A DNA stretch of 64,000 nucleotides, taken from Flavobacteriales bacterium UBA5040. Lineage in GTDB: Bacteria > Bacteroidota > Bacteroidia > Flavobacteriales > Weeksellaceae. The DNA lies in contig DIBY01000015.1 in the NCBI GenBank assembly GCA_002415135.1, positions 1 through 64,000 of the forward strand, in the 5' to 3' direction. Every line of letters starts with the position of its first letter. Position 1 is the stretch's first letter. The notes beneath the pieces are model-generated. The model searched no databases and had not been told where the DNA came from. It saw only the letters and a list, made by a program, of their open reading frames with translations. Made by a program: the position numbers and the translations under genes. This document shows, in pieces, positions 1 to 7,797 of this stretch.

Positions 1-38
1 TCGCTATTTCAGGACTAGACAGACAATAAATAATAGTT

Positions 39-66
39 AACCGCAGAGCTTTCTGCGGTTTTTTTA
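39..66 (+). terminator. Intrinsic terminator of a gene upstream of the window
   Basis: A 9-bp GC-containing stem (AACCGCAGA at 39-47 with TCTGCGGTT at 52-60) is followed by a T run to base 66. It would end a plus-strand transcript entering from the left. Bases 1-38 have short open frames with stops in all three forward frames, so at most a few C-terminal codons of a preceding gene are present and I cannot identify it. Confidence 0.8.
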
Positions 67-323
67 TTTTTCGTAGACACAAATTGCACTAATAGTTTCA
101 CCAATTTTAAAAATGCTGAATAGTGCATTTTCAATGTAACTATTGGTGTTAGTAGTGTAATTTATTCGCGTAATTTGTATTGAGAAATATTGAAAATAAA
201 AACTACCTGAATTTCTAGCCCGGATGGCAATGAAAATCCTTTTTTTTAGCGCTGGAATAAGGTGTTGCAAAAAAAAGATTGCAATGTACAGCCGGACTGA
301 TTTTTCGAAGAAGCGAAAATGGT
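67..323. other. AT-rich intergenic region, no gene seen
   Basis: Between the left-edge terminator and the aminotransferase promoter I find no convincing coding sequence. The open frames on either strand are Phe/Lys/Ile-rich and look like chance in AT-rich DNA. No tRNA, riboswitch or strong hairpin is visible. Confidence 0.5.
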
Positions 324-350
324 TTTGCTCCGAAAAAATTCTTAATTTTG
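324..350 (+). promoter_or_regulatory. Promoter of the aminotransferase gene (TTTG / TAATTTTG)
   Basis: A TTTG at 324-327 and a perfect TAnnTTTG -7 element (TAATTTTG, 343-350) lie 16 bases before the ATG at 366. This is the Bacteroidota sigma-A promoter form. Confidence 0.55.
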
Positions 351-365
351 TGAAAAATTTAAATA

Positions 366-1571
366 ATGCCAAAAATTTCACACAGAGCACAACAGATGCC
401 TGCATCGCCGGTAAGAAAATTGGTTCCTTACGCCCTACAAGCGAAACAAAGAGGAATTAAAGTTTATCACTTGAATATTGGTCAGCCCGATATTGAAACT
501 CCGCAATCTGCTTTAGATGCTGTGAAAAATAATGATTTAAAAATCTTTGAATATGCACTGTCAGAAGGTAATCTGGATTACAGAACTGCGTTGAAAGATT
601 ATTATCACACGCTGGGTTTTGCGGATCTTACAACCGATAATTTCATCGTAACCAATGGTGGATCGGAAGCCTTAAATTTTGCGCTTTCAACTTTGTGCGA
701 TGATGGTGATGAGGTGATTATTCCAGAGCCTTATTATGCGAATTATAATGGGTTTGCAAGCACTTTCAATATCAATGTTGTAGCGGTAAGTTCTACTATT
801 GATTCTGGATTTGCTTTGCCGCCGATTGAAGATTTTGAGAAAAAAATTACGCCCAAAACCAAAGCGATTTTAATTTGTAATCCTGGAAATCCAACCGGTT
901 ATTTATATACCAGAGAAGAGTTGCAGAAGTTGGCAGACATTGCTTTGAGACACGATATCGTCATTATTTCTGATGAGGTTTACAGAGAATATGTGTATGA
1001 TGGAAAGCAGGCGGTGTCAATGTTAGATTTTCCTGAAATTGCTGAAAACTGTATTATCATTGATTCTGAATCAAAAAGATATTCGATGTGTGGCGTGAGA
1101 ATCGGTTTCATGGTGACGCGTTCGAAATCAATTCACGATGCAGCGATGCTTTTTGCACAGGCGAGATTGAGTCCGGTTCTTTTGGGACAGATTGCAGCGG
1201 CTGCAGCACATCAAAATGATGCAGATTATATTTTGACCGTTCGTGCGGAATATACACATCGTAGAAATGTTTTGGTAGATTTACTGAACGGAATTCCGGG
1301 AGTGATCTGTCCGAAACCGAAAGGTGCATTTTATTGTGCGGTAGAACTTCCGGTTGATGATACGGATAAGTTTGCGCAATGGTTGCTTGAAAGTTATTCT
1401 CACAACAACGAAACCATTATGGTTGCGCCAATGAGTGGTTTTTACAGCAATCCAGAATTGGGTAGAAAACAGGTAAGAATTGCTTACGTTTTGAAAGAAG
1501 ATGATTTAAGAAGAAGTGTTGAATTGTTGAATGACGCACTGCAAAAATATAAGATTGAATTTGGTCTTTAA
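366..1571 (+). CDS. Pyridoxal-phosphate-dependent aminotransferase, class I/II
   Basis: A 401-residue fold-type I aminotransferase related to aspartate and aromatic aminotransferases. Visible motifs: NPGNPTG near residues 172-178, the PLP-ring Asp in SDEVYREY (about 202-209), the Schiff-base lysine in SESKRYS (about K237), and the C-terminal Arg of VRIAYVL that binds the substrate carboxylate. Length is typical of the family. The start is the ATG 16 bases after a perfect -7 element, so the leader is very short. It is transcribed alone and followed by a strong terminator. The amino-acid substrate cannot be told from sequence; Asp/2-oxoglutarate type activity is the most general guess. Confidence 0.9.
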   Translation: MPKISHRAQQMPASPVRKLVPYALQAKQRGIKVYHLNIGQPDIETPQSALDAVKNNDLKIFEYALSEGNLDYRTALKDYYHTLGFADLTTDNFIVTNGGSEALNFALSTLCDDGDEVIIPEPYYANYNGFASTFNINVVAVSSTIDSGFALPPIEDFEKKITPKTKAILICNPGNPTGYLYTREELQKLADIALRHDIVIISDEVYREYVYDGKQAVSMLDFPEIAENCIIIDSESKRYSMCGVRIGFMVTRSKSIHDAAMLFAQARLSPVLLGQIAAAAAHQNDADYILTVRAEYTHRRNVLVDLLNGIPGVICPKPKGAFYCAVELPVDDTDKFAQWLLESYSHNNETIMVAPMSGFYSNPELGRKQVRIAYVLKEDDLRRSVELLNDALQKYKIEFGL

Positions 1572-1580
1572 TTAAATGAG

Positions 1581-1605
1581 AGCGGGTTTTTTGCCCGCTT
1601 TTTAT
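1581..1605 (+). terminator. Intrinsic terminator after the aminotransferase
   Basis: Stem AGCGGG (1581-1586) / CCCGCT (1594-1599) with a 7-base loop, followed by TTTTTA. Confidence 0.85.
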
Positions 1606-1622
1606 TTTGTCTTTAGTGATTT

Positions 1623-1715
1623 GTTTTAACGCAAAGACGCGAAGGTCTAGTTCTTAATTTTACTAAAATTGCGGATGCAAAGGCGTTTCACTTAGCGAAG
1701 AGTAGATTCTTGCTA
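1623..1715. repeat. Degenerate 'ACGCAAAGACGC' intergenic repeat remnant
   Basis: The stretch from TTTTAACGCAAAGACGCG to CTTAGCGAAG resembles the mosaic intergenic repeats built from ACGCAAAG-type words that are common in Chryseobacterium and Flavobacterium genomes. Only one degenerate copy is in this window, so its repeat nature rests on general knowledge rather than on a second copy seen here. Confidence 0.35.
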
Positions 1716-1751
1716 TTTACATAAAATAAAGTTTTTGAATAAATTTAATAA

Positions 1752-2270
1752 ATGAGTTTAGAATATAAATGTTCGATTTGCGGTGAAGTTCATGCTGATT
1801 ATCCCGCACTCACTTTTGCCTATCCCAATTCTTATTATTGGCTGACCGAAGAACAAAAAAACACGTACAAAATTCATATTGATAGTGATTTTTGTACCAT
1901 TGAATATCCAGATCGAACAGACCGGTTTATTCGGGTGGTTTTAAAGCAAAAGATCGCAAAATCTTCTCTGTATTTGGAATACGGACTCTGGGTTTATCTA
2001 AATGAAGAAGATTTCGAAGATTATAAGGCTGGTTTTAATAAAGAAAATCACGAAACCGTTTATTTTGGTTGGTTGAGTAATGCGCTACCGGATTACCAAT
2101 TTGAAAAAAGCATCGCTCTGGATGTTAAAACAAAACCCGGGAATGAGCGACCGGAAGTTTATCCTCAACTTGATTTTAGCCATCCGTTTGTGGTTGATTT
2201 TTATCACGGAATTACCAAAGAGGAAGCCGAAAAAAGAATTCACAATATGCTCTCAAACATTGCTCCATAA
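1752..2270 (+). CDS. DUF2199 domain-containing protein
   Basis: A 172-residue soluble protein that matches my recollection of the DUF2199 family. It has an N-terminal CSICGEVH zinc-knuckle-like CxxC, then YPALTFAYP and YYWLTEEQK, and later a DFSHPFVVDFYHGIT stretch. The function of the family is unknown. No signal peptide or membrane segment is visible. It ends three bases before the murB start, so the two genes are probably co-transcribed. The ATG at 1752 is the first in frame after a stop. Confidence 0.75.
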   Translation: MSLEYKCSICGEVHADYPALTFAYPNSYYWLTEEQKNTYKIHIDSDFCTIEYPDRTDRFIRVVLKQKIAKSSLYLEYGLWVYLNEEDFEDYKAGFNKENHETVYFGWLSNALPDYQFEKSIALDVKTKPGNERPEVYPQLDFSHPFVVDFYHGITKEEAEKRIHNMLSNIAP

Positions 2271-2273
2271 AAA

Positions 2274-3293
2274 ATGAATATTCAAGAAAATTATTCCCTT
2301 AAAAATCACAATACGTTCGGTGTTGAGGTGTCCGCTAAATATTTTGCAGAAATTAAATCTTTGGATCAATTGACTCAAATTCTGAGAAATACTTCTGTTC
2401 AGAAATTCAAAATGTTATTCTTAGGCGGTGGCAGTAACGTTTTATTTACTCAGGATTTTGATGGAGTCGTTCTTCAATTAAATTTAAAAGGTATTTCGGA
2501 AAAGATTATTAATGATAATGAGGTTTTGGTCACTTCTCAAGCAGGTGAAAACTGGCATGAATTTGTTCAATTTTGTTTGGATAAAGATTACGGAGGCTTA
2601 GAGAATTTGTCACTAATTCCAGGGAATGTAGGAACGTCGCCAATGCAAAATATTGGTGCATACGGAACGGAGATTAAAGACACGTTTATAAGTTGTAAAG
2701 TCTTGAATTTGGAAACGTTGGTCGTTGAAGAATTTAATCACGAAAAATGCAATTTCGGATATAGGGAGTCAATTTTCAAAAGAGAAGCAAAGGGAAAATA
2801 TGTAATTCTGGAAGTGACTTTTAAGTTGACGCGAAAGGATCATTTAATTAAAACTGAATACGGCGCCATTCAATCAGAATTAAAGAATTTAGGAATTGAG
2901 AATCCAACGATTCAAGAGGTTTCAGAAGCTGTTATCAATATCAGACAAAGCAAATTGCCAGATCCAAAAGTAATCGGAAATGCGGGTAGTTTCTTTAAAA
3001 ATCCTTCGATTCCGATAACTCAGTTTTTAGAAGTACAAAAAAGAGATCCGGAAATGCCGAATTATCCTCAGGGAGATTTGGTAAAAGTTCCAGCAGGTTG
3101 GCTCATCGAACAATGCGGCTGGAAAGGTAAACAGATCGGAAATGTAGCGTCGCATGAGCTTCAGAGTTTAGTGATCGTCAACAAAACAGGTTTGGCTTCA
3201 GGAAAAGAAATTTATGATTTTTCGTCCATGATTATTGAATCAGTGAAAGAAAAGTTTGGAATTGAGTTGGAAAGGGAAGTTAATATCATTTAA
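2274..3293 (+). CDS. murB: UDP-N-acetylmuramate dehydrogenase MurB
   Basis: Reduces UDP-GlcNAc-enolpyruvate to UDP-MurNAc with NADPH and FAD, the second committed step of peptidoglycan synthesis, in the cytoplasm. At 339 residues it is the long (type I, E. coli-like) form. Visible motifs: LFLGGGSNVLF in the FAD-binding domain, SLIPGNVGTSPMQNIGAYG, the catalytic serine region GNAGSFFKNP, and PAGWLIEQCGWKG. The C-terminal segment keeps the expected acidic residues. It follows the DUF2199 gene by 3 bases. Confidence 0.95.
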   Translation: MNIQENYSLKNHNTFGVEVSAKYFAEIKSLDQLTQILRNTSVQKFKMLFLGGGSNVLFTQDFDGVVLQLNLKGISEKIINDNEVLVTSQAGENWHEFVQFCLDKDYGGLENLSLIPGNVGTSPMQNIGAYGTEIKDTFISCKVLNLETLVVEEFNHEKCNFGYRESIFKREAKGKYVILEVTFKLTRKDHLIKTEYGAIQSELKNLGIENPTIQEVSEAVINIRQSKLPDPKVIGNAGSFFKNPSIPITQFLEVQKRDPEMPNYPQGDLVKVPAGWLIEQCGWKGKQIGNVASHELQSLVIVNKTGLASGKEIYDFSSMIIESVKEKFGIELEREVNII

Positions 3294-3368
3294 GAAAAAA
3301 GGAATTGACCTTTTTAAATAACAGCAGTGCAGAAGATTGAATTTTCTTTAAAATAATTTACGATAATA

Positions 3369-3400
3369 TTTGTCTAACTAAAATATTCTTCGTTATTTTG
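3369..3400 (+). promoter_or_regulatory. Promoter of the rpmB-rpmG-DUF4295 operon
   Basis: TTTG at 3369-3372 and TTATTTTG at 3393-3400, separated by 20 bases; a one-mismatch match to TAnnTTTG. The leader to the rpmB ATG is about 33 bases. Confidence 0.5.
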
Positions 3401-3439
3401 CACTCTCAAATATTCATTCAGAAATAAGAACATCGAGAT

Positions 3440-3682
3440 ATGTCAAGAATTTGCCAAATAACCGGAAAGCGTGCCATGGTAGGAAACAATGTTTCTCACG
3501 CAAAAAACAGAACGAAACGTCGTTTTGAAATTAACTTATTGGAAAAGAAATTTTTCCTTCCAGAGCAAGATAAATCTGTAACTTTAAAAGTTTCAGCTCA
3601 TGGATTGAGAATTATCAATAGAATAGGGATTGACGAAGCAATACTAAGAGGAATCAGAAGTGGTTTCATTAAAAAATCATAA
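3440..3682 (+). CDS. rpmB: 50S ribosomal protein L28
   Basis: An 80-residue ribosomal protein starting MSRICQITGKRAMVGNNVSHAKNR, the standard L28 N-terminus. It is first in an operon with rpmG (2-base gap) and the DUF4295 gene, the usual Bacteroidota order ahead of ftsY. Length is normal. Confidence 0.97.
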   Translation: MSRICQITGKRAMVGNNVSHAKNRTKRRFEINLLEKKFFLPEQDKSVTLKVSAHGLRIINRIGIDEAILRGIRSGFIKKS

Positions 3683-3684
3683 TC

Positions 3685-3867
3685 ATGGCAAAAAAAGGGA
3701 ATAGAGTACAGGTGATTTTGGAGTGCACAGAGCACAAAGAAACTGGAGTAGCAGGAATGTCAAGATACATTACTACTAAAAACAAAAAGAACACTACCGA
3801 AAGATTAGAGTTGAAAAAATTCAACCCTGTTCTTAAGAAATATACTGTTCACAAAGAAATTAAGTAA
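3685..3867 (+). CDS. rpmG: 50S ribosomal protein L33, cysteine-free zinc-site type
   Basis: A 60-residue L33. It has a single Cys (LECTEHK) and lacks the paired CxxC motifs of the zinc-binding form, so it is the C-minus type, expected to fold without zinc. It is the second gene of the rpmB operon. Confidence 0.96.
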   Translation: MAKKGNRVQVILECTEHKETGVAGMSRYITTKNKKNTTERLELKKFNPVLKKYTVHKEIK

Positions 3868-3887
3868 TTTTTTAAAGTAAATAGAAA

Positions 3888-4043
3888 ATGGCAAAAAAAG
3901 TAGTAGCAACGCTTCAAGGTGGTGCAGGTTCAAAAAAAATGACCAAAGTTGTGAAAATGGTAAAGTCTACTAAAAGTGATTCTTACGTTTTCGACGAGAA
4001 AGTAATGAACGCTGATGAAGTGGATTCTTATTTGAAAAAATAA
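3888..4043 (+). CDS. DUF4295 family small protein
   Basis: A 51-residue basic protein beginning MAKKVVATLQGGAGSKKMTK and ending DSYLKK. It is a recognised Bacteroidota-specific family (DUF4295) found between rpmG and ftsY. It has no cysteines and no membrane segment. Its Lys-rich N-terminus and position in a ribosomal-protein operon suggest a ribosome-associated role, but that is inference. It lies 20 bases after rpmG and before a terminator. Confidence 0.88.
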   Translation: MAKKVVATLQGGAGSKKMTKVVKMVKSTKSDSYVFDEKVMNADEVDSYLKK

Positions 4044-4068
4044 TTTCTACTCACACGAGAATATATAA

Positions 4069-4098
4069 AACTATCCTAAATGGATAGTTTTTTTATTT
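4069..4098 (+). terminator. Terminator of the rpmB-rpmG-DUF4295 operon
   Basis: Stem ACTATCC / GGATAGT with a short AT loop (about 4070-4088), followed by a T run. It separates the ribosomal operon from ftsY, which has its own promoter just after it. Confidence 0.75.
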
Positions 4099-4106
4099 TA
4101 TCTTTG
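4099..4106 (+). promoter_or_regulatory. -7 element of the ftsY promoter (TATCTTTG)
   Basis: Perfect TAnnTTTG immediately after the preceding terminator and 44 bases before the ftsY ATG. Confidence 0.55.
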
Positions 4107-4150
4107 TTTGCCAGTGGCACATTTTGTAATTCAAATTTGTAATTTTTATA

Positions 4151-5104
4151 ATGAGTTGGTTTAAAAAAATATTTAAAAAGGAGGAGAAGGAAACTTTAGA
4201 TAAAGGATTAGAGAAATCGAGTCAAGGTTTTTTTGAAAAAATTTCTAAAGCAGTTGTTGGGAAAAGTGTTGTAGATGAAGAGGTCTTAGATGATCTGGAA
4301 GAAGTGTTGATCGCTTCTGATGTGGGAGCTTCTACCACCATTAAAATTATTGAACGAATTGAACAACGCGTAGCTCGTGATAAATTTGTGAGCACCGATG
4401 AGTTGGATGAAATTCTTCGCCAGGAAATTACAGGTTTGCTTTTAGACAATCCTCACGCCGGATCGGGAAATATCGACGAAACAAAAAAACCTTACGTGAT
4501 TATGGTTGTGGGCGTCAATGGAGTTGGGAAAACAACTACCATCGGTAAGCTAGCTCATCAGTTTAAATCGGAAGGTAAGAAGGTAGTTCTTGGTGCGGCG
4601 GATACTTTTCGTGCTGCAGCAGTTGATCAATTGGTAATCTGGAGTGAAAGAGTAGGAGTTCCCATTGTGAAGCAAAATATGGGAAGTGATCCTGCTTCTG
4701 TAGCGTTCGATACCGTACAAAGTGCCGTTGCCAATCAAGCGGATGTTGTTATCATCGATACTGCGGGAAGATTGCATAATAAAGTTAATTTAATGAATGA
4801 ATTAACCAAAATCAAAAGAGTAATGCAAAAGGTAATTCCTGATGCTCCGCACGAAATTCTTTTAGTTTTAGATGGATCGACCGGCCAGAACGCTTTCGAA
4901 CAGGCGAAACAGTTTACAGCTGCGACTGAAGTAAATGCTTTGGCGGTAACTAAATTAGATGGTACTGCAAAAGGTGGAGTTGTCATAGGAATTTCTGATC
5001 AATTTCAGATTCCCGTCAAATATATTGGAGTAGGTGAAAAGATGACTGATTTGCAGTTATTTAACGGTGCTGAATTTGTAGATTCCTTCTTTAAAAAAAG
5101 ATAA
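4151..5104 (+). CDS. ftsY: Signal recognition particle receptor FtsY
   Basis: The SRP-receptor GTPase that docks ribosome-nascent-chain-SRP complexes at the inner membrane. 317 residues: a short N-terminal basic segment, the N domain, then the GTPase G domain with P-loop GVNGVGKTTT, DTAGRLHNK (G3) and TKLDGTAKGG (G4/G5). The long acidic A domain of E. coli FtsY is missing, which is usual in Bacteroidota. It has its own promoter and sits after the DUF4295 gene. Confidence 0.96.
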   Translation: MSWFKKIFKKEEKETLDKGLEKSSQGFFEKISKAVVGKSVVDEEVLDDLEEVLIASDVGASTTIKIIERIEQRVARDKFVSTDELDEILRQEITGLLLDNPHAGSGNIDETKKPYVIMVVGVNGVGKTTTIGKLAHQFKSEGKKVVLGAADTFRAAAVDQLVIWSERVGVPIVKQNMGSDPASVAFDTVQSAVANQADVVIIDTAGRLHNKVNLMNELTKIKRVMQKVIPDAPHEILLVLDGSTGQNAFEQAKQFTAATEVNALAVTKLDGTAKGGVVIGISDQFQIPVKYIGVGEKMTDLQLFNGAEFVDSFFKKR

Positions 5105-5197
5105 TGTCTTAAAGATTAAGATTGAAACTTAAGTTTGTTTTCGATAGTAAATGAAAATTTTTTTAACCAATTTTTATGATTTAAATCATTTTGGTCT

Positions 5198-5205
5198 TAT
5201 GTTTG
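5198..5205 (+). promoter_or_regulatory. -7 element upstream of the GlsB-like gene (TATGTTTG)
   Basis: Perfect TAnnTTTG, 53 bases before the chosen ATG at 5258. Confidence 0.5.
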
Positions 5206-5257
5206 ATAATTAGTGAGCAATAATAATTACTTAATATTAACATTAAAAATTAAAACT

Positions 5258-5512
5258 ATGGGTATTTTAACTTGGATCATTTTTGGTCTTATCGCAGGAG
5301 CATTAGCAAAATTCATTATGCCAGGAAATCAAGGAATGGGCTGGATTTTGACAATCATTTTAGGAATTGTAGGTGCTTATGTTGGAGCATTTGTTGGTCA
5401 ACTTCTTGGGTTGGGTGATGTGACTGGATTTAACATCGGAAGCATGTTTCTTGCAATAGCCGGTGCTCTAATCGTCCTTTGGATTTATGGCATGGCCACC
5501 AAAAGAGGTTAA
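5258..5512 (+). CDS. GlsB/YeaQ/YmgE family membrane protein (transglycosylase-associated)
   Basis: An 84-residue, very hydrophobic protein with three membrane helices and glycine-rich loops: GLIAGALAKFIMPG, then LGIVGAYVGAFVG, then FLAIAGALIVLWIYG. This pattern defines the GlsB/YeaQ/YmgE (transglycosylase-associated, DUF1029-like) family, linked to stress responses in several bacteria. I start it at ATG 5258 rather than the longer in-frame option at 5213, because the extra residues are not family-like and the -7 element at 5198 would leave almost no leader. Confidence 0.88.
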   Translation: MGILTWIIFGLIAGALAKFIMPGNQGMGWILTIILGIVGAYVGAFVGQLLGLGDVTGFNIGSMFLAIAGALIVLWIYGMATKRG

Positions 5513-5531
5513 GACATAAAAAAAATATTTT

Positions 5532-5566
5532 AAAAAATCCCGCACTGAATTTCAGTGCGGGATTTT
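5532..5566. terminator. Bidirectional terminator between GlsB-like gene and sppA
   Basis: Long stem with CCCGCACTGAA / TTCAGTGCGGG at its core, preceded by A's and followed by T's, so it can end both the plus-strand GlsB-like gene and the minus-strand sppA. Confidence 0.9.
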
Positions 5567-5587
5567 TGTTTGGTATGAATTAGAGAT

Positions 5588-7345
5588 TTAGTTTATTTTA
5601 ATCTCGAAAGGCATTTTCATCATCACACCTTCCTGTAATTTTGGATTGGTCAACTGGTCAAACATCTTGTAGTTTTCTGCACCGATCTTGTTTTTAATTA
5701 GTCTTGCGGAGATTTCGTCTTCATCTAAGTTCTTAAAGATTTGATCGAACTGGCTTATCCTCTTAGGGTAACTCGTTACTCCGAATTCTTTCAGCTTCAC
5801 TTTTTGCGCTGCGAAAGCAATCGCATCCTGCAATGAACCAAGTTCGTCAACAAGACCTATTTGTTTCGCTCGAGTTCCGCTCCAAACTCTTCCGCCGCCG
5901 ATCTCATCAATTTGCTCAAATGATTTCTTACGGTTTTCTGTTACAAAATGTACAAATCTTTTATACGTTTGCTCTACGCTTTTTGTTAGGATCGTAACTC
6001 CACCCGGAGTAACACCATTAATCGGTGAATACATATTGGAGTTTGCATTAGTCGTAACCGGAATAGCGGTAAATCCATTTTTATTGGCAATTTCTTTAAA
6101 GTAAGGAATCATTCCAAAAACTCCGATGGAACCAGTTAAGGTATTAGGTTCAGAATAGATTTTATCAGCGGCCATTGCAATATAATAACCGCCAGATGCT
6201 GCATAATCACCAAACGAAACAATGATTGGTTTTTTCTTTTTGAGTTGTTGTAGTTCAAATAAGATTTCATCCGAAGCGTTTGCACTTCCACCCGGAGAGT
6301 TTATTCTCAGGACAACTGCCTTAACTTTATCATTATCTGTTAGTTTTTTAATTTCCTTCAGGAAGTTGTCCGCATAAATATCTTGATAACCTTCACCATT
6401 GTAAATTGCTCCAGATGCATAAAGAACCGCAATTTGCTGATCTTTCTTAGAATCGTCGTCACTATAAGAATTGATATATTTGGTGAAAGATACTTTTGCA
6501 AGTTTATCCTTTTCCTTCAAATTCAGTTTCGTTTTTAGCATTTGATCGTATTCACTTTTCTGCATCAACTTATCGGCTAACTTATTTTGCAAACTTAAAT
6601 TAGGGATTGCTCCATAAAGGCTGTCAACAACGGTGCGAAATTGCGCAGAATCAATTTTTCTTGAAGTGGCTATTTTATTTGAATTAATAGACCAGATGTC
6701 ATTTAATAAGGTAGAAAGCTGTTCTTTGTTTTCTGGAGACATGTCATCTCTCATAAACGGCTCTACGGCAGACTTGTATTTACCGTGTCTGATGATCTGA
6801 ATTCCAATTCCGTATTTATCTGCAAAGTTTTTCATGTAAAGAACTTCGGTTGATAATCCTTTTAAATCGATTCCACCGGCTGGGTTTAGAATATATTGAT
6901 CAGCTACTGATCCTAAATAATAGGCCGATTGCGAAACCACATTTCCGTAAGCATATACAAATTTTCCGCTTTTCTTAAAGTCTTCTAAAGCACTTCTAAT
7001 ATCATCCAATTGTGTAAAACCGGCACGAATTCCATCCGTCTCTATACTAATCCCTTTTATTTTATCATCGGTTTTAGCTTTTTTGATGGCTTCTAACATA
7101 TCGTATATGAGTATGTTTTTCTGTTTATCGCTGAATGCAAAAAGCTCCTTTTGGTCTTCTGTAGGGCTATCGATGATACTTGTTTTGAAATCAAGTGTTA
7201 GTACTGTATTGTTTTTGATATTAGGTTTTTGATCACCACTTAATGCACTTGCAGTAATAATCATTATTAAAAACAGTGAAAACACTGCTGCTATAATAAT
7301 AATTGCCACTATATTTGCTAAGACGTTTCTAAAAAAACTCTTCAT
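5588..7345 (-). CDS. sppA: Signal peptide peptidase SppA, 67-kDa type
   Basis: A membrane-anchored serine protease (family S49) that degrades cleaved signal peptides. 585 residues with one N-terminal membrane helix (about residues 9-33) and two tandem crotonase-like domains. The catalytic Lys is probably in HGKYKSAVEPF in the first domain and the nucleophile Ser in AASGGYYIAMAAD in the second, as in E. coli SppA. NSPGGSANASDE precedes it. Start ATG is 20 bases from the divergent folK start. Confidence 0.94.
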   Translation of the reverse strand: MKSFFRNVLANIVAIIIIAAVFSLFLIMIITASALSGDQKPNIKNNTVLTLDFKTSIIDSPTEDQKELFAFSDKQKNILIYDMLEAIKKAKTDDKIKGISIETDGIRAGFTQLDDIRSALEDFKKSGKFVYAYGNVVSQSAYYLGSVADQYILNPAGGIDLKGLSTEVLYMKNFADKYGIGIQIIRHGKYKSAVEPFMRDDMSPENKEQLSTLLNDIWSINSNKIATSRKIDSAQFRTVVDSLYGAIPNLSLQNKLADKLMQKSEYDQMLKTKLNLKEKDKLAKVSFTKYINSYSDDDSKKDQQIAVLYASGAIYNGEGYQDIYADNFLKEIKKLTDNDKVKAVVLRINSPGGSANASDEILFELQQLKKKKPIIVSFGDYAASGGYYIAMAADKIYSEPNTLTGSIGVFGMIPYFKEIANKNGFTAIPVTTNANSNMYSPINGVTPGGVTILTKSVEQTYKRFVHFVTENRKKSFEQIDEIGGGRVWSGTRAKQIGLVDELGSLQDAIAFAAQKVKLKEFGVTSYPKRISQFDQIFKNLDEDEISARLIKNKIGAENYKMFDQLTNPKLQEGVMMKMPFEIKIN

Positions 7346-7365
7346 AATTTATTTATTTGAACGAT

Positions 7366-7779
7366 ATGTCGCAACATGAAGTCACTTTGTTACTCGGAAG
7401 TAATTTAGGAAATCCTAAAAAAAATATAGAGGTGGCTTTATGCAGAATAAAAAAAGAAATAGGCACTATTATAAAGGAAAGCGATATGCTGTTTACTGAC
7501 CCTGTCGAATTTGTTAGTAATAATATTTTTTGTAATATTGCAATAGTAATAAAAACACAATTTTCTCCCATAAAACTTTTGAATAGTATAAAATTAATCG
7601 AAAGAGAGATGGGTAGGGTAGATGATACAATGATTTTAGGAGAGTACCAAGACCGTGTAATCGATATAGATATCGTGAGGTTTAGTGCACTCCAATTCTG
7701 TTGTGAGGAACTGATGATTCCTCATCAAAAGCATTTATATCAGCGGGATTTTTCTAGAAAGTTGTTGGATGTATTATAA
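7366..7779 (+). CDS. folK: 2-amino-4-hydroxy-6-hydroxymethyldihydropteridine diphosphokinase
   Basis: HPPK, the pyrophosphokinase that activates 6-hydroxymethyl-7,8-dihydropterin for dihydropteroate synthase in folate synthesis. 137 residues with VTLLLGSNLGNPKKN at the N-terminus and the metal-binding DRVIDIDIVRF, followed by LMIPHQ. I use the ATG at 7366; an in-frame TTG at 7357 would add only three residues. It is divergent from sppA and 18 bases upstream of an outer-membrane protein gene, so read-through into that gene is possible. Confidence 0.9.
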   Translation: MSQHEVTLLLGSNLGNPKKNIEVALCRIKKEIGTIIKESDMLFTDPVEFVSNNIFCNIAIVIKTQFSPIKLLNSIKLIEREMGRVDDTMILGEYQDRVIDIDIVRFSALQFCCEELMIPHQKHLYQRDFSRKLLDVL

Positions 7780-7797
7780 AACATTAAAAACACAAAT

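Noticed and set aside
64..405. 113-codon open frame on the minus strand at the left edge
   Set aside because: Phe/Ile-rich with no motif, runs across the promoter and start of the aminotransferase gene, and has no promoter of its own.
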